Of a DNA stretch of 22,710 nucleotides, positions 6,245 to 14,650 are shown piece after piece. The DNA lies in NCBI GenBank assembly GCA_031384695.1, contig JANNAV010000330.1:1-22710 (forward strand). Direction: 5' to 3'. Source of the DNA: JANNAV01 sp031384695. GTDB lineage: Bacteria > Pseudomonadota > Alphaproteobacteria > Rhodobacterales > Rhodobacteraceae. Position 1 is the first letter of the stretch. Each line of letters starts with the position of its first letter. Both the position numbers and the translations under genes were made by a program. The notes under the pieces are model-generated. The model was not told where the DNA came from and searched no databases. It worked only from the letters and a program-made list of their open reading frames with translations.

Positions 6245-7161
6245 GCGATATTCCGGCAAGCGGCGGGCGTTTCGCGGTGCGGCTGGCGCTTGGCCTTGGG
6301 CTGGTGGTGGCGGTGGGGCTGGGGCTGATCTGGGCGCTGGGTGGCTATCAGGCCTTGCTGGACTGGGTGCTGGTCGAGCAGCGGCGCGCGCAATCGACGC
6401 TGGCGGCGGCGTTGCGCGCGCTGCGCGGTGGTGCGCCGGGGGCGATGGCGGGGTTGATGGTTGTTTGCTTCAGTTACGGCGTTTTGCATGCGGCGGGGCC
6501 GGGGCATGGCAAGGTGTTGATCGGCGGCTATGGACTGGCGCAAAGGGTGCGGCTGGGGCCGCTGGCGGCGGTGGCGCTGGCGGCCAGTCTGGCACAGGCG
6601 GCGGCAGCGGTGTTGCTGGTGTACGGGTTTTTCGCGGTGCTGGGTTGGACAAGGGCGCGCACCGAAGGGGTGGCCGAGCAGGTGATGGTGCCTTTGGGTA
6701 CGCTGGCGGTGATGGGGGTGGGGTTGTGGCTTTGCGGCCGTGGCGTTCTGCGGCTGTGGCGCGGGCGGCCTGAAGTGGGGGCGCACGCGCATGTGCATGG
6801 GCCGGAGTGCGGCCATGCGCATGGGCCGAGCCCTGAGCAGATCAACCAGATCGGCGGCGCGCGTGATGTGGCGCTGCTGATCGCGGGCATCGCCCTGCGG
6901 CCCTGCACCGGGGCGTTGTTCCTGTTGATTCTGACCTGGCAGATGGGCATTGCACTGGCGGGGGTGGCGGGAACTTTTGCCATGGGGCTGGGCACGGCTT
7001 CGGTGACGATTGCGGTGGCGGGGCTTTCGGTTTGGGCGCGCGAGGGGTTGTTGGCCAACCTGTCTGGCGCGCGCGTGGCGCGGGTGTTGCCATGGCTTGA
7101 GGTACTGGCCGGGGCATTGGTTGTGATGATCGCGCTCGGGATGCTGCAACAGGGGCGGTAG
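6241..7161 (+). CDS. NicO/RcnA-type nickel/cobalt transporter
   Basis: Inner-membrane protein of 306 residues with about six hydrophobic segments. The family hallmark HAAGPGHGK (His83, His89) lies in a membrane segment near 80-91. A second conserved motif, ALRPCTGAL, lies near 218-226. A histidine-rich loop between them (182-194, HAHVHGPECGHAH) is typical of metal carriers. The family includes both importers and the RcnA exporter, so direction cannot be read here; the DUF1007 partner is found with both. The frame extends upstream to 6226, but the ATG at 6241 overlaps the DUF1007 stop (ATGA) and is the coupled start. No nickel enzyme gene is visible in the window. Confidence 0.9.
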   Translation: MSDIPASGGRFAVRLALGLGLVVAVGLGLIWALGGYQALLDWVLVEQRRAQSTLAAALRALRGGAPGAMAGLMVVCFSYGVLHAAGPGHGKVLIGGYGLAQRVRLGPLAAVALAASLAQAAAAVLLVYGFFAVLGWTRARTEGVAEQVMVPLGTLAVMGVGLWLCGRGVLRLWRGRPEVGAHAHVHGPECGHAHGPSPEQINQIGGARDVALLIAGIALRPCTGALFLLILTWQMGIALAGVAGTFAMGLGTASVTIAVAGLSVWAREGLLANLSGARVARVLPWLEVLAGALVVMIALGMLQQGR

Positions 7162-7224
7162 GGCCGCCCGAGCAGTCCGCCCGTTCGCCTTGCCCTTGCG
7201 GGGGAGGCGGGCTATGCCCATGGC

Positions 7225-8583
7225 ATGACACTCAGGATGACCCATTCGGCCCATGCGCGCGCGACGCTTGTGCTGGGACTGCCGCTGGTTGGCAGTGCTT
7301 TGGCGCAGATGCTGCTGCATGTGACCGATACCGTATTGCTGGGCTGGTATGGGGTAAACGAGTTGGCAGCGGGGGTGCTGGGCGGCTCGGGCTTTTTCGT
7401 GATTTTCGTGCTGGGGTCGGGGTTTGCCAAGGCAGTGATGCCGATGGTGGCGCAGGCTTTGGGGCAGGGCAACGAGGTGCAGGTGCGCCGCGATACCCGG
7501 ATGGGAATGTGGTTGTCGGTGGCGTTCGGGGTGCTGTGCTATCCGGTGTTCTGGTGGTCCGAGGCGCTGTTGCTGGCGCTGGGGCAGAATGCGGTGGTGG
7601 CGGCGCTGGCGCAGGATTTTCTGCGCATCGCGGGGTTCGGCATGATCCCGGCGCTGTTGGTGACGGTGCTGAGCGGCTATCTGGCGGCGCTGGGGCGGAC
7701 GCAGGTGATGCTGTGGACCACCTGTGCGGGAGTGCTGGTTAATCTGGTGGTGGCCTGGGCGCTGATATTCGGCAATCTGGGGGCGCCGGTGTTGGGGCTG
7801 CGGGGGGCTGCGATCTCGTCTTTGGTGGTGCAGGGGCTGACGTTCGCGGCGCTGGGGCTTTATGCGGGGCTGTTGCCGGATTTGCGGCGGTTTCACCTGT
7901 TTCAGCGGTTCTGGCGGCCGGACTGGGCGGCGATGGGGCGGGTGTTTCAACTGGGTTGGCCGATCGGGCTGACGGGGTTGGCCGAGGCCGCGCTGTTTCA
8001 GGCGGCGGCGCTGATGATGGGTTGGATCGGCACGGTGGAACTTGCCGCCCACGGCATTGCGATGCAGGCGACGGCGCTGGCGTTCATGGTGCATGTGGGG
8101 CTTTCGAATGCCGCCACAGTGCGGGTAGGGCGAGCGGAGGGCGCGGGCGACGTGCAGGGGTTGCGCGATGGTGCGACGGTGGCGATTGCGCTGTCGTTTG
8201 GCTTTGCGGTGCTGATGGTGGGGTGTTTTCTTGCGTTCGACAAGCCGATGGTGGCGCTGTTTCTGGACGCAGGCCAGCCCGAGACGCCGCGGATCATCGC
8301 CTATGGCGCGGTGCTGGTGGCGGTGGCGGCGCTGTTCCAACTGGCCGATGCGATGCAGGCGATGGCGCTGGGGTTGCTGCGCGGTATCCGCGATACGAAG
8401 GTGCCGATGATCGCGGCGGCGGTAAGTTATTGGGTGATCGGGATTCCGGCCAGCTATGCGCTGGCGTTTCCGCTGGGGTTTGGCGGGGTGGGGTTGTGGC
8501 TGGGGCTGGTGGTGGGGCTGACGGTGGCGGCCAGCACACTGATGTGGCGGTTCTGGCATCTGGCGCCGAGTGTGGGGCGGTAG
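7225..8583 (+). CDS. MATE family efflux transporter (NorM-like)
   Basis: Polytopic inner-membrane antiporter of 452 residues with about 12 hydrophobic segments in two similar halves, the standard MATE size. The first helix reads LVLGLPLVGSALAQMLLHVTDTVLLGWYG, with family residues PLVGS, the helix-1 Asp (VTDT) and G-x-x-G. The second half carries LGWPIGLTGLAEAALFQ, the equivalent helix 7. It would export cationic compounds using a Na+ or H+ gradient; the substrate is not readable. It follows nicO by 63 bases on the same strand and may be in the same transcript. An alternative start is the ATG at 7237. A G9 run (8591-8599) lies just past the stop. Confidence 0.92.
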   Translation: MTLRMTHSAHARATLVLGLPLVGSALAQMLLHVTDTVLLGWYGVNELAAGVLGGSGFFVIFVLGSGFAKAVMPMVAQALGQGNEVQVRRDTRMGMWLSVAFGVLCYPVFWWSEALLLALGQNAVVAALAQDFLRIAGFGMIPALLVTVLSGYLAALGRTQVMLWTTCAGVLVNLVVAWALIFGNLGAPVLGLRGAAISSLVVQGLTFAALGLYAGLLPDLRRFHLFQRFWRPDWAAMGRVFQLGWPIGLTGLAEAALFQAAALMMGWIGTVELAAHGIAMQATALAFMVHVGLSNAATVRVGRAEGAGDVQGLRDGATVAIALSFGFAVLMVGCFLAFDKPMVALFLDAGQPETPRIIAYGAVLVAVAALFQLADAMQAMALGLLRGIRDTKVPMIAAAVSYWVIGIPASYALAFPLGFGGVGLWLGLVVGLTVAASTLMWRFWHLAPSVGR

Positions 8584-8636
8584 GGTTGGCGGGGGGGGGC
8601 GGTTTTATCCCGCTTCACCCCTCCCCCGTGGAACAC

Positions 8637-9053
8637 CTACGCGGGAATGTCGCCCTGCTGCATCAGCCGCTCGGCTTTCTTGCGCACCAGAACCGAGCGC
8701 AGATCGTGCATCGCCAGCAGCAGCACGTCGGTGATCTCTTCCAGTTGGGCATCGGTGGCCCGCGATTGCACCCATTGCGCCGTCAGGTTCATGTGATCGA
8801 CAGCGCGCAGGATATCATCGACATCGCGCAGCGCCAGTTGCGCCTGCCGCTTGACCAGCCACTCTTTCACCGCCGCCATCTCGTCGGGCGACAGCGCCCT
8901 GTCGCCATGCGATTTGATATTGCCATTCTTGACGTTGACCATGGCGATCTCTTCCATGTCGATCCGGCGCTGGCGGTTCTCGGTGTCCACCCGGAACACC
9001 GATGCGCCGTTGTCGCGGATGCGGAAGAAGTATTCCGGCAGATCGCCCGCCAT
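8637..9053 (-). CDS. Conserved hypothetical protein coupled to aspartate aminotransferase
   Basis: Unrecognised protein of 138 residues. The N-terminal part (about 8-50) looks beta-rich (YFFRIRDNGASVFRV) and the rest is helical and charged (SPDEMAAVKEWLVKRQ, LEEITDVLLLAMHDLRSVLVRKKAERL). No signal peptide or membrane segment. The frame extends to 9101 inside the aspartate aminotransferase gene. The ATG at 9053 is chosen because a GAGGG ribosome site overlaps the upstream TGA and lies about four bases before it, typical of translational coupling. It is the second gene of a two-gene unit, which is the only hint of function. Confidence 0.75.
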   Translation of the reverse strand: MAGDLPEYFFRIRDNGASVFRVDTENRQRRIDMEEIAMVNVKNGNIKSHGDRALSPDEMAAVKEWLVKRQAQLALRDVDDILRAVDHMNLTAQWVQSRATDAQLEEITDVLLLAMHDLRSVLVRKKAERLMQQGDIPA

Positions 9054-9061
9054 GTTTGCCC

Positions 9062-10264
9062 TCAGACCAAAGATGCGCAGAATGTCTGGATGCGCGTGCA
9101 CGCCGCGCGCAGCAGATCGTCGGAGGTAGCGTAGCTGACACGGAAGTTGGGCGAAAGGCCGAAGGCGGCCCCGAACACCACCGCGACGCCGGTTTCTTCC
9201 AGCAGGGCGGTGGCAAACACCTCGTCATCGGTGATCAGGGTGCCTTTGGGCGTGGTTTTGCCGATGCAGCCCGCGATATCGGGGTAGACGTAGAACGCGC
9301 CCTCGGGGGTGGGGCAGGTGATGCCGGGGGCGGCGTTCAGCATCGAAACCACCAGATCGCGGCGGCGCTGGAACAGGGCCTTGTTGGCGGTGAGAAATTC
9401 CTGCGGGCCGGTCAGCCCTTCGAGGGCGGCGTATTGCGATACCGAACAGGGGTTCGAGGTGGACTGGCTTTGGATGGTGCCCATCGCCTTGATCAGATGC
9501 GCAGGACCACCACAATAGCCGATGCGCCAACCCGTCATCGCGTAGGATTTCGACACCCCGTTGCAGGTGAGCGTTCGGTCATAAAGCCGGGGTTCCACCT
9601 GTGCGGGGGTGGTGAATTCGAAATCGTCGAACACCAGATGCTCGTACATATCATCGGTCATCACCCAGACATGCGGATGGCGCATCAGCACATCGGTGAG
9701 GGCCTTGAGTTCGGCACGGGTGTAGCCCGCACCCGTGGGATTGGAGGGCGAGTTGAACAGGAACCATTTGGTTTTGGCGGTGATTGCGGCCTCCAACTGG
9801 GCCGGGGACAGTTTGAAATCATTGGCGATGGTGGCGACAACCGGCACCGGGGTGCCACCGGCCAGCAGCACCATATCAGGATAGCTGACCCAATAGGGCG
9901 CGGGGATGATAACCTCGTCGCCGGGGTTGAGGGTGGCCATGAAGGCGTTGTAGAGGATCTGCTTGCCCCCCGTTCCGACCGAGATCTGGTTCGGGGCGTA
10001 GGTCAGGCCGTTTTCGGCCGCGAATTTGGCGCAGATCGCGCGTTTCAACTCGGGGATGCCATCGACGGCGGTGTATTTGGTGCGGCCCTGATCAATCGCG
10101 CGTTTGGCCGCATCCTTGATGTTCTGCGGCGTGTCAAAATCCGGCTCGCCGGCACCCAGGCCGATCACATCAAGGCCCTGCGCCTTCAACTCGGCGGCCT
10201 TGGTTGAAACGGCGATGGTGGGCGACGGTTTGACGCGGGCGAGGGTATCGGAGAGGAAAGCCAT
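9062..10264 (-). CDS. aspC: Aspartate aminotransferase (class I, subgroup Ib)
   Basis: PLP enzyme of 400 residues that interconverts aspartate and oxaloacetate with glutamate and 2-oxoglutarate. Motifs: GLGAGEPDFDTP near 36-46, YTAVDGIPELK near 64-74, the NSPSNPTGAGY loop with Asn175, TDDMYEHL with the PLP-ring Asp and Tyr207, and the Schiff-base Lys239 in GVSKSYAMTGWRIGY. FRVSYATS near the C-terminus carries the carboxylate-binding Arg. The pattern matches the thermophile/alphaproteobacterial Ib group, some members of which also act as prephenate aminotransferases; that cannot be decided here. The promoter candidate is at 10303-10331. The gene is divergent from sdhE and coupled to the small gene downstream. 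Confidence 0.95.
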   Translation of the reverse strand: MAFLSDTLARVKPSPTIAVSTKAAELKAQGLDVIGLGAGEPDFDTPQNIKDAAKRAIDQGRTKYTAVDGIPELKRAICAKFAAENGLTYAPNQISVGTGGKQILYNAFMATLNPGDEVIIPAPYWVSYPDMVLLAGGTPVPVVATIANDFKLSPAQLEAAITAKTKWFLFNSPSNPTGAGYTRAELKALTDVLMRHPHVWVMTDDMYEHLVFDDFEFTTPAQVEPRLYDRTLTCNGVSKSYAMTGWRIGYCGGPAHLIKAMGTIQSQSTSNPCSVSQYAALEGLTGPQEFLTANKALFQRRRDLVVSMLNAAPGITCPTPEGAFYVYPDIAGCIGKTTPKGTLITDDEVFATALLEETGVAVVFGAAFGLSPNFRVSYATSDDLLRAACTRIQTFCASLV

Positions 10265-10302
10265 GGGAAATCCGATCAGTGGGTGGCATGTGGTTCGGCT
10301 AT

Positions 10303-10331
10303 GTCTTAGGCTGTGGGGGTGCGGGGTTCAA
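10303..10331 (-). promoter_or_regulatory. Promoter of aspartate aminotransferase
   Basis: On the minus strand TTGAAC (10331-10326), exactly 17 bases, then TAAGAC (10308-10303). Predicted start near 10296, giving a leader of about 32 bases. Confidence 0.5.
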
Positions 10332-10343
10332 GCAGGTGTGGCG

Positions 10344-10625
10344 ATGACGGAGACGGATGAGGCGCGCCGCAAGCGGATGGCGATGCGGTCGTGGCGGCGC
10401 GGCACCAAGGAGATGGACCTGATTCTCGGCCCCTTCGGTGATGCGCATCTGGCGGGCATGGAGGCGGCGCGGCTGGCGGTTTATGATGTTTTGCTGGACG
10501 CAAACGATCAGGATCTGCTGCCCTGGGTGCTGGGGCAGGCGGCAGCACCCGCGCATCTGGCGGAAATCATTGCCGAAATCGGGGTTTTTGCCCGCGCGCG
10601 GCTGGTGCGGGCGAAAGATATGTGA
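10344..10625 (+). CDS. sdhE: FAD assembly factor SdhE (succinate dehydrogenase assembly factor 2)
   Basis: Small cytosolic protein of 93 residues that promotes covalent FAD attachment to the succinate dehydrogenase flavoprotein. The signature RSWRRGTKEMDLILGPF near residues 14-30 contains the RGxxE motif that contacts the flavoprotein. The rest is a helical bundle ending in an Arg-rich tail. The frame is open far upstream, but the ATG at 10344 gives the expected family length and places the signature correctly. Divergent from aspartate aminotransferase. No sdh genes in the window. Confidence 0.9.
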   Translation: MTETDEARRKRMAMRSWRRGTKEMDLILGPFGDAHLAGMEAARLAVYDVLLDANDQDLLPWVLGQAAAPAHLAEIIAEIGVFARARLVRAKDM

Positions 10626-10711
10626 AATCGCCGCCAATTCCTGTCTAGTTTACGTTATGTTTGTGTTTTGTGCTCAAGGTTGCCGCAGATATTGGTATGC
10701 GGAGAAATGGA

Positions 10712-11209
10712 ATGACCTTACACGCCCCTTTGCTTGACGGCTCGCAAAAGGCCTTTATGGCCGGTTATCTGGACAATCTGGCGCTGGTGGAACGGCTGCA
10801 CCGGCTGTTGCTGGATGTGATCAAGGACGAGTTCGAACGATTGGGAATCCTTGAGATCAACTCGGTGCAATCGCTGTTGCTGTTCAACATCGGCGAGAAT
10901 GAGGTGACGGCGGGCGAGTTGAAATCGCGCGGCTATTATCAGGGCTCGAACGTCAGCTATAACCTGAAAAAGCTGGTGGAACTGGGGTATATGCACCACC
11001 AGCGCTCCGAGATTGACCGCCGGTCGGTAAGGGTGCGGTTGACGGAAAAGGGGCGCAAGGTGCGGGGGCATATCTCGGAGTTGTTCGCGCGCCATGCCGA
11101 AGGGTTTCTGAAGCGCGGGCTGATTGATGCCTCGGGGATGGAGGACGTGAACCAGTCGCTGAAGCGGATGGAGCGGTATTGGACCGAGCAGATCCGCTAT
11201 ATCTATTGA
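10712..11209 (+). CDS. MarR-family winged-helix regulator, LdtR-like
   Basis: DNA-binding protein of 165 residues. A dimerisation helix (LALVERLHRLLLDVIKDEFERLG, near 17-40) precedes a winged helix: TAGELKSRGYYQGSNVSYNLKKLVELGYMHHQRSEIDRRSVRVRLTEKGR. The recognition-helix region and the D-R-R-S wing match the LdtR-type MarR proteins of alphaproteobacteria, which control cell-wall L,D-transpeptidase genes and stress tolerance; this assignment is from memory of the family. The frame opens at 10661, but the ATG at 10712 has GGAGA (10701-10705) seven bases upstream. The upstream region is unusually AT-rich (10640-10675). It is convergent with kpsC. Target genes are not visible here. Confidence 0.8.
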   Translation: MTLHAPLLDGSQKAFMAGYLDNLALVERLHRLLLDVIKDEFERLGILEINSVQSLLLFNIGENEVTAGELKSRGYYQGSNVSYNLKKLVELGYMHHQRSEIDRRSVRVRLTEKGRKVRGHISELFARHAEGFLKRGLIDASGMEDVNQSLKRMERYWTEQIRYIY

Positions 11210-11214
11210 TCAGC

Positions 11215-11308
11215 GCGGTTCAGGGTTTCGCGAAAACAAAACTGCCGGAAAACGCGGTCGAGTGAAACGCGAGGCAGCGATTTCCGGTTCCCTGCAAACC
11301 TGAACCGC
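11215..11308. other. Long nested inverted repeat between convergent genes
   Basis: An outer stem pairs GCGGTTCAGGGTTT (11215-11228) with AAACCTGAACCGC (11296-11308), one bulged G. Inside, CCGGAAA (11245-11251) pairs with TTTCCGG (11281-11287), and CTGCC/GGCAG is a competing stem. It fills the gap between the MarR-type gene and kpsC, so a two-way terminator is likely, although neither strand has a good U run. A structured RNA is also possible. Confidence 0.5.
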
Positions 11309-11309
11309 T

Positions 11310-13415
11310 TTAGCGCCAGAGGTTCGCATGCGTCGCAAGGCGGCCTTGCAGCTTGGCCAACAGGCGCAGGCCAAGGCCGGGGCGCGGGAGGATGCCGCTG
11401 GCGAGGCGGTCTATCGCCACCTCGGGCGGGCAGGGGCGGCGGCTGACCGGATCATAATAGCGCGGATAGGCGATCAGGGCGGCGTGGACCAGTTGTGCGA
11501 GGTCGGGCTTTGAGGTCGACGCAGGGGGGGGGGATGCCGGGGAGGGGGATCCCGGGGGAGATGACGCCGGGTGCTTGCGGCGGTCTGGCACCGGAGCAAG
11601 ATCGCGGGTCAGGCCCCAGCCGGCATAGAACGGTGCGCCAAGGCAGGTGACGGGTTTGCCGCGGATCAGGGCCTCGAACCCGAGGAGCGAAGTCATCGTC
11701 CAGACCTCGTCGCAGGCGTCGATCAGGGCGATGGGGTCGGCGGCAGTGGCGGTCTGGTTGGCGAGAGTGGCGAGGGTTTCAGGCGCGATTGTGCCGGGGC
11801 GCAGGCCGGCTTCGACATCGGGATGCGGTTTGTAGATCAGCCATGCAGCGGGGTTCGCCGCCCGAGTGGCGCGCAGCAGCGCGAGGTTGGTGGAGATATC
11901 GGTGGTGCCCAGCCGGATGGAGGCGTCATCCTCGACCTGACCGGGCACGAGGATGCGGCGGGCTTCGGTCTGGGGCAGCGGCGCTTGGCCCGCGAGGTTG
12001 TATTTGCTGATCCGGGCGGCGATCAGGGCGCGGATCAGACGCTCGGCCCGCAGCCTGCCGCCCGGTGGGGGGGCGCTTGCGATCAGGCGTTCAAGGCGGC
12101 TTTCGCGGCTGGGATCGTAATAGATGCCGAGATCATCCGTGACCAGCGACAGCGGCGGGATCAGGGCGGCCCCGAGGCCACGCGAGCGGATAAAGCCATC
12201 CTCGACACGCAAAAGCCGCAGGCCGGGGGCGGCGAGGCCTGCCGGTTCCTTGCCAGCCCAGATCAGCAGGCTGCGGTTGGTTGCGCGGGCCTGATCGGCG
12301 GCGTGTTGCAGATTATCCTGAAATATCAGCGGCTTGTATTGGCCGAACACGGCTTGCAGGCGGCCGCGTTTCCACAGGCGCATGCCGGTGGCGATGTGGC
12401 CCGCGCCATCCTGACGGTAAGCGCGGGTTTCGGCCTCCAACTGATCGGTGGCCTCTTCAAAGCTGCATAACCGGTCGCGGCAGGGGTCGTACCAGGTGGG
12501 GGCGAGGATGTGGCTGACGGCGAAAACCTGCGCCTTGGTCAGGCTGCGGTTGCGGCGGGCAACGGGGTATTCGTCATGGGTCAGGCCCCAGCCGGCATAG
12601 AAAGGCTGGCCGAACACGCGGGGGCGGTGGCCTGCGAGGATCGCCTCGAAACCCAGTTGCGACGAGACGGTGTAAACGGCAATCGCCCCTTCCAAAAGCC
12701 GCCAGGGCGAAACGGCGGCGGCGAGCAGGGTGATGCGGCCGGCCGCGTCGGCATTGGTGAAGTGGCCCGCGCGCAGGCCGAGGCTGGTTTCGGGATGGGT
12801 CTTGATGACGATGGGGGCGTGGGGGTGATCAAGCTGAGCCTGTACCAGCATCTCGCGGAAATGCTGCGGGCTGGCACCGGAATGGCGGATCGAGGCGTCG
12901 CCCTGCGTCTGGTCGATCACCAGAACATAGCCGGGTGCGGGCAGGGGCAGGGTTTGGTCGTGAAGGTTGTATTTTGACAGGTCGAGCGCCTGAAGCCGGG
13001 CTATTCCATCGCGGGCGCGCTGCAAAAGGTTCGAATCGTCCAAGGGGTGGCGGGCGAGAAGATGCTCGATGGCCGAGGGGGTGCTGCTGTCGAAATGCAC
13101 GCCCAGCGCGTCGATCAGAAGGCCGAGGGGGGCGGCACCCATGCGGCCGGGTTTGAGCGAGCGCAGGAAGGGGTCTTCCAGCCGGATCAGCGGCGCGTTG
13201 TGGCGGGCGGCGACAGCCTCGCCCCGCGCGGCATAGGGCGAGCGGCCCCAGACCACCACGCCGTCGCCGGGTTTGGGCAGGCCGAGGCGCAGATCATGGC
13301 CTGCAAGGCTAAGGATGCGGCGCAGGGTGGGCTGGCGCAGAAAGCCTGCGTTGTAAAAGAACAGCCGCCGGGGGATGGCCCCGGCGGCGGTTGGGTTTGG
13401 TGCGGGGGCGGACAT
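11310..13415 (-). CDS. kpsC: Capsular polysaccharide beta-Kdo transferase KpsC
   Basis: Cytoplasmic-face enzyme that with KpsS builds the poly-beta-Kdo linker on lyso-phosphatidylglycerol for group-2-type capsules. At 701 residues it is close to E. coli KpsC. Two homologous halves are visible: about 18-335 and 340-701. Paired motifs are LEDPFLRSL (79-87)/VEDGFIRSRG (404-413), LSKYNL (146-151)/ISKYNL (469-474), GDASIRHSG/DDASIRLG, IKTHPE (204-209)/YKPHPD (528-533), and PFYAGWGLT (271-279 and 595-603). A Pro/Ser-rich insert at about 614-637 interrupts the second half and is encoded partly by a C10 run (11524-11533). The start follows the upstream stop by nine bases with AAAGGG overlapping it, so translation is coupled. 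Last gene of the leftward kps unit. Confidence 0.93.
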   Translation of the reverse strand: MSAPAPNPTAAGAIPRRLFFYNAGFLRQPTLRRILSLAGHDLRLGLPKPGDGVVVWGRSPYAARGEAVAARHNAPLIRLEDPFLRSLKPGRMGAAPLGLLIDALGVHFDSSTPSAIEHLLARHPLDDSNLLQRARDGIARLQALDLSKYNLHDQTLPLPAPGYVLVIDQTQGDASIRHSGASPQHFREMLVQAQLDHPHAPIVIKTHPETSLGLRAGHFTNADAAGRITLLAAAVSPWRLLEGAIAVYTVSSQLGFEAILAGHRPRVFGQPFYAGWGLTHDEYPVARRNRSLTKAQVFAVSHILAPTWYDPCRDRLCSFEEATDQLEAETRAYRQDGAGHIATGMRLWKRGRLQAVFGQYKPLIFQDNLQHAADQARATNRSLLIWAGKEPAGLAAPGLRLLRVEDGFIRSRGLGAALIPPLSLVTDDLGIYYDPSRESRLERLIASAPPPGGRLRAERLIRALIAARISKYNLAGQAPLPQTEARRILVPGQVEDDASIRLGTTDISTNLALLRATRAANPAAWLIYKPHPDVEAGLRPGTIAPETLATLANQTATAADPIALIDACDEVWTMTSLLGFEALIRGKPVTCLGAPFYAGWGLTRDLAPVPDRRKHPASSPPGSPSPASPPPASTSKPDLAQLVHAALIAYPRYYDPVSRRPCPPEVAIDRLASGILPRPGLGLRLLAKLQGRLATHANLWR
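11524..11533 (-). repeat. Homopolymer of ten C (coding strand) inside kpsC
   Basis: Ten consecutive G on the plus strand, C10 in the coding sense, encode the end of Ser628 and Pro629-631. Lengths that are not multiples of three would shift the frame and remove about the last 70 residues of KpsC. Confidence 0.9.
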
Positions 13416-13424
13416 TGCCGCCCT

Positions 13425-14561
13425 TTAAGGTGAGGTGGTTGCGGAAGAGATGGTGGAAGCGGCGCCTGCAGCACCGGTGATGGCCGACAGCGTTTTGGTC
13501 CACTGCACAAAGGGCGCTTCGGTGACATAAACGGTATCGCCGTCACGGATCAGGAAATCGCGGGCCTCGAACATGCCGGTGGGCTGGGTCAGATCAAGCA
13601 CATAGACCATGCGCTGATCGCCTTGCAGGTCGCGGCGGCCAAGGACGGCGTTGGCGATGGCGGCGGGTTCGTTGCGGAACACGAAAAAGCCGGTGGGATC
13701 GGCGGTGTTGGTGTTCAGGCCGCCGACGATGGCGATGGCCTCGATGGCGGAGAGGGTTTGTGTCTCAAACGGTACGCGGTTTTGCGCGCCGGTGGCACCG
13801 AGGGCGGTGAAGGCGCGGGTGTCTTCCTCGATCACGATATTGTCACCGGCGCGCAGGGCGATATCGAGGCTGGGGTTGGCGTAGAGATCCTGCAGCCAGA
13901 CTTTGCCGGTCTGCGTGCCGCGCGTCACGCGCACGATGGCGACCGCTGGGGCGATGGAGACGCCGCTGGCGCGGGCGACCATCGATGCGAGGGTGCGGGT
14001 TGGCCGCTCGATCGGGTAGACGCCCGGGGCACCGATGGCGCCAAGGATGGTGACGGTGGAGCCGTCGCCCGCCAGACGCTGAACCGAAACCTGCGGATCG
14101 GGGGTCTGGGTGTCCAGCTTGGCGGTGATGATGTTGCGCAAGCCGTCGGGCGATTGGCCGGAGGCTTTTATCTTGCCCGCGTAGGGCACGAAAATAAAGC
14201 CCTGGCCATCGACCTGAATTTCGGTGAGCGCCGAGACGCGCTGGCCGGTGTTGCCGAGCAGCGGATCATCCTTGACGTTCTCGAAGATGGTGAGGCCCAG
14301 CACATCGCCGGGCGAGATCACATCCGAGCCGACAACGCCCGCGTTGCGGAAATTGGAGCCGAAACCGAAGGACGGGGTGACCGAGGCCGCGCGGTTGACG
14401 CGGGCGTTGACGGTGACGACGAAGGCATCGCCCTCTTTCAGCACCGAGCCTTTGAAAATCTCGGCCTTGTTGGGCCCGGAGCGCGGCAGGCCACATGCCG
14501 CCACTGCCACAAGCATCAAAAGGGCAAGGGCCTTCGCCCCCCTTGGTATTCTCATCTGCAC
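13425..14561 (-). CDS. Polysaccharide export outer-membrane lipoprotein (OPX, Wza/KpsD-like)
   Basis: Lipoprotein of 378 residues likely to form the outer-membrane or periplasmic conduit for capsule export. The signal ends in a lipobox, VAVAAC, with Cys23 as lipidation site. The polysaccharide-export (PES) domain follows (ISPGDVLGLTIFENV, VDGQGFIFVPYAGKIKASG, DPQVSV), then SLBB-type segments (TVTILGAIGAPGVYPI, LRAGDNIVIEEDTRAFTALGATG, FLIRDGDTVYVTEAPFVQW). The frame is open to 14648. The GTG at 14561 is chosen because AAGGAG (14575-14570) lies eight bases upstream; the ATG at 14555 is 14 bases from it. It lies between kpsS and kpsC. The ABC transporter genes kpsMT and kpsE are absent from the window. 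Confidence 0.9.
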   Translation of the reverse strand: MQMRIPRGAKALALLMLVAVAACGLPRSGPNKAEIFKGSVLKEGDAFVVTVNARVNRAASVTPSFGFGSNFRNAGVVGSDVISPGDVLGLTIFENVKDDPLLGNTGQRVSALTEIQVDGQGFIFVPYAGKIKASGQSPDGLRNIITAKLDTQTPDPQVSVQRLAGDGSTVTILGAIGAPGVYPIERPTRTLASMVARASGVSIAPAVAIVRVTRGTQTGKVWLQDLYANPSLDIALRAGDNIVIEEDTRAFTALGATGAQNRVPFETQTLSAIEAIAIVGGLNTNTADPTGFFVFRNEPAAIANAVLGRRDLQGDQRMVYVLDLTQPTGMFEARDFLIRDGDTVYVTEAPFVQWTKTLSAITGAAGAASTISSATTSP

Positions 14562-14650
14562 TGCCCGGGCTCCTTCAGGTGGATTTGCCTCAAGTTTTGC
14601 CTGCAACCCTACAGAAAGACGAAACAATACGCCAGTGCTTGTGCACAATC

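Noticed and set aside
6202..8559. 785-residue open frame on the minus strand opposite nicO and the MATE gene
   Set aside because: Composed of Arg/His/Gln/Pro-rich filler spanning two well-supported genes; a shadow frame.
9002..10207. 401-residue frame opposite aspartate aminotransferase
   Set aside because: Gly/Val-rich antisense shadow; the minus-strand gene is certain.
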